DNA of 64,000 nt from Myxococcus xanthus (lineage in GTDB: Bacteria; Myxococcota; Myxococcia; Myxococcales; Myxococcaceae). The notes under the pieces are model-generated. The model was not told where the DNA came from. It made no database searches and worked only from the letters and a program-made list of their open reading frames with translations. How positions within the stretch are numbered: position 1 is the stretch's first letter; each line of letters begins with the position of its first letter. The stretch covers positions 124,001 to 188,000 of the forward strand of contig NZ_FNOH01000008.1 in assembly GCF_900106535.1 (NCBI RefSeq), written 5' to 3'. A program made the position numbers and the translations under genes. Shown here piece by piece: positions 16,756 through 24,697 of the stretch.

Positions 16756-18308
16756 CCGTTCACCCTCGTCAGCACCGACCTGGCCACCAGTGTGTCCACC
16801 AGCTTCTCCCGCTGCGCCTGGGGAACGGCCCCCAGCACGCTGGCCACTTCCATGGGCCGAACGAGGCCGGCGAGCTTCGGCGCCAGCCGCGCGTCCATCG
16901 CGAGCACCGAGCCCGTGCGGAGGTTCGCCGCGAACCACGACGGCTTCGGAGCACCATCCAGCCCCGCCGGGAGCTGGACCCATGCACAGTCCGCATCGAG
17001 CTGGATGGCCGCTGCGCTCACGTCCGTTGCACGGGGCCGAGACACCTCGGGAAGACACGCGGCGGCGACCCGGCCCGGGTTCAGCGGCCCTCGCGCGAGC
17101 AGCCGCGTCGCGAGTCCAGCAAGCACCTGCGGAACACGGGCACTGGCAATGGAACGGGCGTGCTCGAAGGGCCGGCTCCTCGCGAGGTCCCGGTCGTCGG
17201 GAGGCGCGCCGACTTTCACGTCTGGCCACAGCAGCGGGCGGCCACTTTCGGAAGGCATCCGCGGCCAGTGGAAGGGACGCACTCCCGCGAGCGTGTCGAA
17301 CACCGGCTCCGCGTCCAGCACAGCGAGCGTCGCGTCGAGGTCCGCTTCGTCGACGCCGGGCGCGCCGATCCACCACTCCGCCACGAGGTGGACCCCCGCG
17401 TCCCGAAGCCGGCGAGTGCCCTGAGCCAGCGCCTCTCGGGAGACGCGCGCACCCAAGGGGTCGAGCCAGGCGTCGCTGTCCACGGCGCAGAACCCCACGA
17501 CGGCCACCTTGCAGCCGCTCTCCACCAGCACGTCCGGATGCAGGAGCGAATCGAGCGACACATGCCCCGCCCACGCCTCCGCGCCTCCCGTGAGGGCGCG
17601 CACCGTGTCCGGAGGGGTGGCCCTCACGTCCAGCGCCTCGGAAAGCCAGACGCGTGACGTGGAAACCGCCTCATCCAATCCGGGCGACACGCGCCAGCGA
17701 AGTGGGGCCGCGTCCACGAAGTTGGCGCGCTGGAACACGGACAGTTGAGCCAGGACGGCCCGGTGCGCCCAGGCGAAGGGCCCCGCGACTTCGAGCGGCA
17801 CCTGCTCCGGACAGGCCCGCGCCAGCCAGGCCGCGGCAGGCAGTTGCAGGTCGCGTTCGAGCCAGAGCCGCACGCGCTCGGCCTCAGCGAAGCGAGCAGC
17901 GGCGAGGGTCAGGTCCTCCCGATACGACGCGAGCTGGTCCAAGGAGCGCAAGACGTCCGCGCTCCGCTCGGTCGTGCCGCCTTCCAGCTCCACATCGTCC
18001 AGCCGGAGGTGCACCCCGTCGGGCGGCCCCGAAATGGCGGAGAGCACCGCCCCCAGCGCTCGCAGGCGGGTGCTCACACTCGAGTCCGCACGCGCATGCA
18101 GCGACTGGGCGGCACGCAACAGCAGCAGCTCTCGCATCGTCTGCGCGGTCGCGGGCGCTCGCTCGCGTGCGGCGGCGGCGGCCTCCACCGCGTCGTGGGC
18201 GAAGACGCGCCGGCAGAAGTCGCGCGCCACGTCGACACACTGCCACCCTTCCGGCGCCTCTGGCACGAGCGTCACGTCGCGGTGAGGTGGCAGGACGAGC
18301 AGCCTCAT
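16752..18308 (-). CDS. Degenerate radical-SAM-like TIM-barrel protein between the LanB-like genes
   Basis: A 518-residue protein. Its central part (about residues 260-340) reads like the second half of a cobalamin-type radical SAM barrel: a GCKVAVVGFCAVDSDAWLD strand-loop, a helix EALAQGTRRLRDAG and then VHLVAEWWIGAPGVDEADLD. However, the CxxxCxxC motif needed for the iron-sulfur cluster is absent; the few cysteines are scattered. It may be a scaffold or a peptide- or metabolite-binding pseudo-enzyme. It overlaps both neighbours by 4 bp (ATGA at 18305-18308 and at 16752-16755), so it is made together with the two LanB-like proteins and probably forms a complex with them. The family assignment is tentative. 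Confidence 0.5.
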   Translation of the reverse strand: MRLLVLPPHRDVTLVPEAPEGWQCVDVARDFCRRVFAHDAVEAAAAARERAPATAQTMRELLLLRAAQSLHARADSSVSTRLRALGAVLSAISGPPDGVHLRLDDVELEGGTTERSADVLRSLDQLASYREDLTLAAARFAEAERVRLWLERDLQLPAAAWLARACPEQVPLEVAGPFAWAHRAVLAQLSVFQRANFVDAAPLRWRVSPGLDEAVSTSRVWLSEALDVRATPPDTVRALTGGAEAWAGHVSLDSLLHPDVLVESGCKVAVVGFCAVDSDAWLDPLGARVSREALAQGTRRLRDAGVHLVAEWWIGAPGVDEADLDATLAVLDAEPVFDTLAGVRPFHWPRMPSESGRPLLWPDVKVGAPPDDRDLARSRPFEHARSIASARVPQVLAGLATRLLARGPLNPGRVAAACLPEVSRPRATDVSAAAIQLDADCAWVQLPAGLDGAPKPSWFAANLRTGSVLAMDARLAPKLAGLVRPMEVASVLGAVPQAQREKLVDTLVARSVLTRVNG

Positions 18309-20632
18309 TCCCGCGCTCCGGCAGCGGACTCCGAGCCCCACATCAGCGTGCAACGGAGCTCCACGGTATGGCGCCCACCCGAGGCACTTCGCAGCCAGAG
18401 CTGGTCCGGCGAGGGCAGCATCTCCGACAGGATGACCTCCTCCTTCTGCTCCAGCAGGTTGAGGAACACGCGGAGCAGCGGCGGGCTGCGCACGTCCACC
18501 AGCACCGGCTTTCGCTCGTCCTTGAACTTCGCGAAGACGCAGTCCGGCATCCCGCGCTCGCTCCACACGCTCACCGCCGCGCGAAGTCTCGCCGAGTCAT
18601 CGCGGCCCGCGAGCAGCGCCTCCCGCTCCGCCTGCGACAGCCGCCACTGCTCGCGCTGCACCACGACACCGCCCAGGGTCAACCGAGGCGTGTGCTCGCC
18701 CAGCGACACGCGCAGCGGACGGATGCGCGGCAGGGAGAAGGCGGTGTGCACCAGACTGTCCAGCTCACCGTTGTAGAGACACACCTCGGAGCCCAGCCGC
18801 TTCGACACCAGCCGCGCCCGCGTTCCATCACTCTCCACGAACAGGTCATCCAGCGGCAGCCGCCACGCGGAGGCGCGGGCACTGACACCGCCCAGCTCCA
18901 CCACGGGCCCCGGGAACTCCGACGGAAGCAGGCCCGTGCGCCGCGACGCCAACACCGTCACCAGGGGCACCGGCCTGCTCAAGGCGCCGAGCGCCCGCAC
19001 CATGGCGCTCTCCACCCGGCCGCGCGCCTCGTGGAACTGGAGCGCCCAGCCCCACACCAGCGCCGTGTCGTGCACGTCGCCCATCACCAACTCGTACTCA
19101 CCTCGGCTCCAGGCCTCCACGTCCCGGGCCCCCACGAGCAGGTCGATGGACGTCACGAGCGAAAGCGCCTTCGCGTCTCCGTCCAGCGACGGCGGCGTCA
19201 CCAAGCCCAGGTCCGCGCAGCGCGCGGACGCGTCTCCCACTGCGCCAGCCAGCACCTCCGCCACCGAGCCATCCAACGGCACCGGCCGGTCCGAGTACGC
19301 GGCCGCCACCTTCCAGAACGGCACCGTGCGCGCCCCCACCAGCTCCGCCACGGTGGTGCGAGCGGCCTCCCGGGTCCGCCGCGCCGCCGCTCCCATCCAC
19401 GCCAGCGCGGGCTCCAGGCGCGTCACCAGCTCACGCGCCCGCTCACCTCCGGCCTCCAGCCGCAGGTCACCGCCGCACTCCTCCCGGAGCGCCAACCGGT
19501 CCTGGTAGAAGTTGTGCGACTCCGACGCGGGCCCACGCTCGGAAGGCGGCGCCACGCCCCACTGCTCATTCGCGCGCTTCGCGAAGGCGGCCTGGAGCGC
19601 CATCTTCCCCGCGGCATCCGCGGCGCCATACCCGGCCATCAACGCCAGCAGCGCGCTCAAGCCCTCCACGTGCCGCCGGGCCGCGGAACACGGCAGGCCC
19701 GCAACGCGCTCGGCCAGGTCGTCCACCGGGTGATGCGTGGCCGCGGGCACCTCGAGCTGATGCGTCAGCAGTCCCTTTTCGCAGCCCATCCGCGCAGCCT
19801 CGCGCGCCATGCCCGGGGCCACGCCCAGCGATGATGCGAGCCCCGCGAGCGTGCGCGTTCCATCCACCGCCTCCACCAGCCGGGGCAGCAACGCCTCCGC
19901 GCTCTCCGGCGCGGGCAGCGTCTTGCGCGATGGCACCTCCGCGAAGGCCTTGCGACGCAGCACCAGCCACGCGGCGACCTCGGGGTCGAAGGCGATGGCG
20001 CGAACCAGTCCCTGCACCAGCCACGACGCCGCGAAGGTGTTCCGCCCCGTGAGCACCTCCGGCCCGGACCAACGCAGCGTCACACCCGTCGGCGCCGCCG
20101 CGTCCGCGCGGCCGTAGTTGATGGGACCGAAGAAGCCCATCGTCTCGTTCTTCGCGCACATGCGTTGCAGGTAGCTGGCCACCTGCCGCCGCAACCGCGC
20201 GCCGTCTCGCCCCTCCAGCAGGTCTCTCGCCACGGGGGGGCTGGAGCTGGCCACCGCCTCCAGGAAGCGCGGCTCCTGCCGCAGGGCCCTCAGCGCGTCC
20301 TCCACCGCCAGGGACTCCTGCTTCATCGCCGCATGAAAGGTGGCCTCCGCCTCCTGCGCGGCCCGGGCACGGTCGTTCCATTCAGCGAACAGCTCGGGAG
20401 ACTCCATTCCCTCGATGTCCACCGGGCGCCCGGCCTTCAGGGCCGACAGCACCGCGCGCGATGGCCGCTTCACCCGAGGGCCCTGGGCTTTCAGCGCCTC
20501 CAGCTCCCGCCGCGCCGAGGCCAGTTGGCGCGCGGCCCGTGCGGCCTCCGGGCACCCCAGCCGCTCCAGCCAATCGAAGGGAAAACCCGTGGTGCGAACC
20601 ACGAGGTGAGGGAAGAGGGTCCAGCCCTTCAT
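18305..20632 (-). CDS. LanB-like (lantibiotic dehydratase N-terminal domain) protein 1
   Basis: A 775-residue paralogue of the protein at 14458-16755. It shows the same landmarks in the same order: a GFPFDWLERLG start motif, YLQRMCAKNETMGFFGPINYG near residue 152, a GRNTFAASWLVQGL helix, a central Ala/Arg-rich helical part, and a C-terminal QLWLRSASGGRHTVELRCTL strand pair. Having two such proteins that lack the elimination domain is unlike ordinary lanthipeptide loci, which use one LanB of about 1000 residues. The ATG at 20632 lies 52 bp after the kinase gene stop, with a hairpin in the gap, so it may start its own transcript or receive read-through. Confidence 0.65.
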   Translation of the reverse strand: MKGWTLFPHLVVRTTGFPFDWLERLGCPEAARAARQLASARRELEALKAQGPRVKRPSRAVLSALKAGRPVDIEGMESPELFAEWNDRARAAQEAEATFHAAMKQESLAVEDALRALRQEPRFLEAVASSSPPVARDLLEGRDGARLRRQVASYLQRMCAKNETMGFFGPINYGRADAAAPTGVTLRWSGPEVLTGRNTFAASWLVQGLVRAIAFDPEVAAWLVLRRKAFAEVPSRKTLPAPESAEALLPRLVEAVDGTRTLAGLASSLGVAPGMAREAARMGCEKGLLTHQLEVPAATHHPVDDLAERVAGLPCSAARRHVEGLSALLALMAGYGAADAAGKMALQAAFAKRANEQWGVAPPSERGPASESHNFYQDRLALREECGGDLRLEAGGERARELVTRLEPALAWMGAAARRTREAARTTVAELVGARTVPFWKVAAAYSDRPVPLDGSVAEVLAGAVGDASARCADLGLVTPPSLDGDAKALSLVTSIDLLVGARDVEAWSRGEYELVMGDVHDTALVWGWALQFHEARGRVESAMVRALGALSRPVPLVTVLASRRTGLLPSEFPGPVVELGGVSARASAWRLPLDDLFVESDGTRARLVSKRLGSEVCLYNGELDSLVHTAFSLPRIRPLRVSLGEHTPRLTLGGVVVQREQWRLSQAEREALLAGRDDSARLRAAVSVWSERGMPDCVFAKFKDERKPVLVDVRSPPLLRVFLNLLEQKEEVILSEMLPSPDQLWLRSASGGRHTVELRCTLMWGSESAAGARE

Positions 20633-20652
20633 GCGTTTCGCACCCTTCGTCC

Positions 20653-20671
20653 GGGACGCCGCTCGGCGCCC
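20653..20671. terminator. Hairpin after the STAS-kinase gene
   Basis: GGGACGCCG and CGGCGCCC (20653-20671) form an 8-bp stem with one bulge. It begins 13 nt past the kinase stop on the minus strand and 20 nt before the LanB-like start. It could attenuate transcription between the signalling block and the peptide-modification-like block. No U-tract follows. Confidence 0.35.
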
Positions 20672-20684
20672 GGCAGCGCGCCGC

Positions 20685-23600
20685 TCAGTTTCGCGGTTGC
20701 GACTTCACTTCGATTTGCTGTCCGGGCACGGCCATCACCCACAGCTTGCTGACGCCGCTGGGGCAGCGCACCAGGACTTCCAGCTCCCGGCCCGCTTCGA
20801 TTCGTGCCTTCAACAGCGGCGTTCCACCCGGCAGCAACGCGCCACCGACGTGGACCTCACAGCCAGGGGCCGCGCCCGTTACGCTCAGCAGGCCCGTGGT
20901 ACCAGGCTCCGGCGAGGCGTCCGCCAGCGTGCGCACGTCGATGCCCTCGCGCTGCTGCGTGGTTCCGAACCGCCGCAGCTTCCCCTCCACCGCCGTGGAG
21001 ATGAGCAGCGGGCCACCCGACGGGTCATGCACCTCCGTCCCCGCCTCGTGACGCAGGCCGCCGACGTAGACGTGCTCCCCGGGCCCCACGTTGACGAAGT
21101 TCGAGCCGCCATCGCGCGTCATCACCACCGCCACCACGGCCAGCACCAAGACGCCGCCACCGACGATGCCCAGCAACTTCCAAGGGGGCTGTTTGTCCGC
21201 CGGTTTCTCCGCGGGCGCGGGCGCGGGAACGCGGCTCGCGGGAGCAACGGGCCGCGGCGGAGGCGGCTGGGCGGGACGGGCCGCGCTGGCGTGAGCCCCG
21301 TGCCCCAGCCCTGGCACCGGCCCGGACGGACGCGGCGGCGGCGCAGGCATGGCGGGCTGTGGCTGAGAGGCACGCGGCGCGGGAGCGGGCCGAGGCGGCG
21401 CTTCCGTCCGAGGCGGCGGCGCGCCCAGGTTGAGCGGCACCACCTCGGTGCGGTCGTTCGCGTCGTCCTCGGACACGGAGATGCCGGGGAATGAGTCGTC
21501 CTCCGGAGGCGGCGCAGGAGGCCGCACAGCCGCGCTGGCGACGCCCACGGGCCGTGGCGGGGGCGGCGGGGGAACCGGTGGGCCAGGGCGAGGAATGCCG
21601 CCACTGCCGCCCATCCCAGGACGGCTTCCGGCCATGGGCACACTGCCCCGGCTGGGCGTCCGTCCATCCGTGGGCGCGGCCATCTCCCCACTGCCGATGT
21701 TGCCGCTGCCACTGCCCGAAGGCACCGGACGCGGGTGGCTCCCCGTTCCGCCGACGGCGGACGGCGCGAACTCCACCAGCCGGTCGCCCAGCGTGTCCCG
21801 GAAGAATTGGGCCACCGCCGCGGGCGACGAGTTGAGCCGGTGATGCGCCATCACCGCTTCGATTTCCTCGCGCAGCGCGGCGGCGGACGGCGTGCGGCGC
21901 GCCGGGTCCTTCACCAGCGCGCGGAGGACGAGGTCGGAGACGTCCTGCGGGATGTTCGGCTTGAGCTGCGAAGGGACTGGCGCGGGGTCCCGGACGATGG
22001 CTTGCAGCGTCGCCGCGTCGTGGTCCCTGCGAAATGGGAGCGAGCCAGTGAGGAGTTCGAAGAGCACCACGCCCAACGCGAACACGTCGTTGCGCGCGTC
22101 CAGCGTGCGCCCGGACGCAGCCTCCGGGGAGATGTACGAAATCTTCCCCTTCAGCACGCCCGCCTGCGTGTGCTCCTCGCCCGCCACCTTGGCGATGCCG
22201 AAGTCACTCAGCTTGATGGCGCCGTCCAGCGAGATGAGGACGTTGTGCGGGCTGACGTCCCGGTGCACCACCGGGTGCGGCGTGCCCGCGGGGTCCACGT
22301 AGGCATGGGCGTAGTGAAGGCCCGCGGCCACGTCCGCGACGATGCGCAGCGCATGCTCCAGCGGGAGCGCCAGGCCCTTGCGTCGCAGCTCGATGACCAG
22401 CTTCTTCAGGTCCGGCCCGCGCACGTACTCCATGAGGATGTACGCGACGCCGTCGGACACACCCACGTCGAACGTCTGCACGACGTTCGGGTGCGTCAGC
22501 CGCGCGTTGGCGCGGGCCTCCGCGAAGAGCATGTCGACGAACTCGGGGTTCTCCGCGAACTGCGGGAGAATCTTCTTCATCACCACGAACTTCTCGAAGC
22601 CCTTCACGCCCACCTGCTTGGCGAGGAAGACCTCCGCCATGCCGCCCTGTCCCAGCCGCCGGATGATGTTCAGCTTGGTGCTGCCCAGCGAGTTGGAGAT
22701 GTCCGTGGACGCGCCCTGACGGGCCGCCGGGTCGATGTTCGTGGCGCCGAAGAGGTACTGACTGAGGGCGCGAGTCTCCAGCGCCTCCAGGTCCTCCAGC
22801 GGCCGGTCCGTCAGCTGCACCCGCGCCAGCAGCCCCTGGAGCTGGGGCATGTGGGGGACGCGCGCGTTGCCGCCGCAGATGGGGCACGGCACCTCCACGC
22901 CGGACGCCTGCGCCCGCAGCCTGGCCAGGTAGTCCGCGGCTTGGAGGCGCTGGTGGCTCACCTGCCCGCAGTTGCGGCAGTCACACGGCAGCCACAGCGT
23001 GGCCAGCCGCACCGGCAACACCTTGGCCGAGCGCGCCAGCACCGCCAACGCGGGCGGCGGCACCCGGCACAACACCACGTGCGCGCCCTGCGCCGCCGTC
23101 TCCAGCACCTGCTCCAGCTTCGGCAGGGCCTCCGGCTCCACCTTGCTGACGTGGCTGAAGTCGAAGCCGACGCGGCCCTCCAGGCCCGACGCCAGCCGGC
23201 GCACGTTGAGGTCACCCTTCAGCGCGCTGGCCAGGGTGATGTACGTGATGTCGTCCTGGATGATCTTCAGGTGCTGCGACAGCTCCGGCTGCTCCGCCGG
23301 CATGCTGGCGCGCAGGTAGCGCATGACGACCGGGTCCACCTGACCGAACTGCTGCCGCCGCGCGTAGTCGAAGAACTCGCCCGGCAGGTCCGCGAACTCC
23401 AGCGGCTCCTGACACACGGGGCAGGAATGGTCGGGTGCACGTTCCTCGGAGATGACCTGCGCCTCGTCCAGCAGGTTCACCAGCCGCAGCCGGTCCTCGT
23501 TGCAGGCGCGGCAGGTATAGGGCGCCAACATGGAGAGGACACGGGCGACGCCGGCGAAGCCCTCCACCATGTTGAGCTGGTCCACGATGACGGGCGGCGC

Positions 23601-23855
23601 GTGGACCACGTAGAGGCCCAGGGCCCCCTGGGGCAGCTTGGCGGCGAACTCAATCCACCGCCGCACGCCGAAGGAGCTGATGCGCTCCACCTGCCCCAGG
23701 TCCACCACCAGCAGCCCGCTCATCTCCGGGCTGGCGGACGTCAGTGGGAATGTTTCGTCGATGACGCCGGAAATCCGGACGTGGGTAATCGTCCCCACGC
23801 GGAGCCGGCTGATGATGGCGTTGGAAACCTGGCTATCCACCGGCCCTGACCTCAT
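20685..23855 (-). CDS. STAS / zinc-ribbon / Ser-Thr protein kinase fusion, membrane-anchored
   Basis: A 1056-residue protein. Residues about 10-110 form a STAS domain with the phosphoacceptor-type loop RISSFGVRR (Ser60/Ser61), as in SpoIIAA/RsbV. CxxC pairs near 115, 146, 291-294 and 323 suggest zinc ribbons, and a second, degenerate STAS-like unit lies at about 205-290. The Hanks kinase (about 395-665) has a GQGGMAEVF glycine loop, an invariant Lys in VVMKKIL, an HRDVSPHNVL catalytic loop and SDFGIAK. A Pro-rich linker leads to one transmembrane helix (about 892-912) and an extracytoplasmic domain of about 140 residues. The ATG at 23855 overlaps the ATPase stop as ATGA, which fixes the start. 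The fusion suggests that STAS phosphorylation state controls the kinase. Confidence 0.85.
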   Translation of the reverse strand: MRSGPVDSQVSNAIISRLRVGTITHVRISGVIDETFPLTSASPEMSGLLVVDLGQVERISSFGVRRWIEFAAKLPQGALGLYVVHAPPVIVDQLNMVEGFAGVARVLSMLAPYTCRACNEDRLRLVNLLDEAQVISEERAPDHSCPVCQEPLEFADLPGEFFDYARRQQFGQVDPVVMRYLRASMPAEQPELSQHLKIIQDDITYITLASALKGDLNVRRLASGLEGRVGFDFSHVSKVEPEALPKLEQVLETAAQGAHVVLCRVPPPALAVLARSAKVLPVRLATLWLPCDCRNCGQVSHQRLQAADYLARLRAQASGVEVPCPICGGNARVPHMPQLQGLLARVQLTDRPLEDLEALETRALSQYLFGATNIDPAARQGASTDISNSLGSTKLNIIRRLGQGGMAEVFLAKQVGVKGFEKFVVMKKILPQFAENPEFVDMLFAEARANARLTHPNVVQTFDVGVSDGVAYILMEYVRGPDLKKLVIELRRKGLALPLEHALRIVADVAAGLHYAHAYVDPAGTPHPVVHRDVSPHNVLISLDGAIKLSDFGIAKVAGEEHTQAGVLKGKISYISPEAASGRTLDARNDVFALGVVLFELLTGSLPFRRDHDAATLQAIVRDPAPVPSQLKPNIPQDVSDLVLRALVKDPARRTPSAAALREEIEAVMAHHRLNSSPAAVAQFFRDTLGDRLVEFAPSAVGGTGSHPRPVPSGSGSGNIGSGEMAAPTDGRTPSRGSVPMAGSRPGMGGSGGIPRPGPPVPPPPPPRPVGVASAAVRPPAPPPEDDSFPGISVSEDDANDRTEVVPLNLGAPPPRTEAPPRPAPAPRASQPQPAMPAPPPRPSGPVPGLGHGAHASAARPAQPPPPRPVAPASRVPAPAPAEKPADKQPPWKLLGIVGGGVLVLAVVAVVMTRDGGSNFVNVGPGEHVYVGGLRHEAGTEVHDPSGGPLLISTAVEGKLRRFGTTQQREGIDVRTLADASPEPGTTGLLSVTGAAPGCEVHVGGALLPGGTPLLKARIEAGRELEVLVRCPSGVSKLWVMAVPGQQIEVKSQPRN

Positions 23856-24694
23856 TGAAGACAGAACAGCAGCGACTTGGGTTGTGTGGCGCGGCGGCGG
23901 GCCTCCCCCAGGTCCACCACGCACAGGACTCGTGACTCACGGCCAGCGGCCACACGGACGGCCACCACATCGCTGTGCTCCAGGATGCGCCGCAGTCCCA
24001 GCCCCGCCCCTCCTCCGGACGCATCCACCTGGACGCGCCCGCCCCACCCTCCCAGCGCCCGGGCGAAGGGCCCCGGACGCAGACCACCGAAGCGGTCCAC
24101 GACTTCCAACCACATGCGGCCCTCTTCCACCACGAAGGACAGCTCGCACGCGTCCTCCGGCGCCACCTCTCGGACCTCGGAGCGGCGGTGCGCGTACCGG
24201 TGCTGGCCCTGCGCATCCACCGGCGCGTCCCACATCGCGTTGGCCGCCAGTTCGTGCACCACGTCGCCCACCAGCGCCGCCGCCGTGCGCGAACCCCGCG
24301 CCTGGGTGACGGCCTGCGCGGCGGCCTCACCGGTGGCGTTGATGTCCGCCACCGACTGAAGCCGGTGCCGCGATGCCCCCGCGGGCAGCAACGGCGCGCC
24401 GCGAAGCAGGTCCCCCAACAGGCGCGTCTCCCACGGGGAGGGGCGTCCGTCGGAGGCCCGTGTCGCCAGCAGCAGCGCGGGCGGCTCGCCGCGCAGCGCC
24501 TCCGCATGCGCGGGCGTCAGCTTCCCGTCGAAGAGCACCAGGCGCCGGGGCCCCGAAGGCGACCCTGGCCCCTGGCACAGCGCCATGCCGCCCTGTGCGA
24601 GGACGGGAGCCGCCTGCTCCACCAGCACCGGAGAAAGCGACTCGTCTGCAATCAACAGGAGGCCGCCGGCCTCCAGGTGGGGGGCGGTACTCAA
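23852..24694 (-). CDS. GHKL ATPase, RsbW/anti-sigma-kinase-like
   Basis: A 280-residue protein. Its C-terminal half carries the GHKL boxes: N-box HELAANAMWD, G1-box VDRFGGL and G2-box GGGAGLGL. There is no phosphorylatable HisKA helix, so it resembles the HATPase_c_2 Ser-kinase class (RsbW/SpoIIAB) rather than a histidine kinase. The N-terminal 120 residues look like a degenerate receiver-like alpha/beta unit (LLIADES start, VLFDG strand). The start is a TTG at 24694, 3 bp beyond the TonB receptor stop, and the 3' end overlaps the STAS-kinase gene by ATGA. A Ser-kinase next to a STAS domain and a SpoIIE phosphatase in one operon is the classical partner-switching trio. Confidence 0.75.
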   Translation of the reverse strand: MSTAPHLEAGGLLLIADESLSPVLVEQAAPVLAQGGMALCQGPGSPSGPRRLVLFDGKLTPAHAEALRGEPPALLLATRASDGRPSPWETRLLGDLLRGAPLLPAGASRHRLQSVADINATGEAAAQAVTQARGSRTAAALVGDVVHELAANAMWDAPVDAQGQHRYAHRRSEVREVAPEDACELSFVVEEGRMWLEVVDRFGGLRPGPFARALGGWGGRVQVDASGGGAGLGLRRILEHSDVVAVRVAAGRESRVLCVVDLGEARRRATQPKSLLFCLQ

Positions 24695-24697
24695 GGG

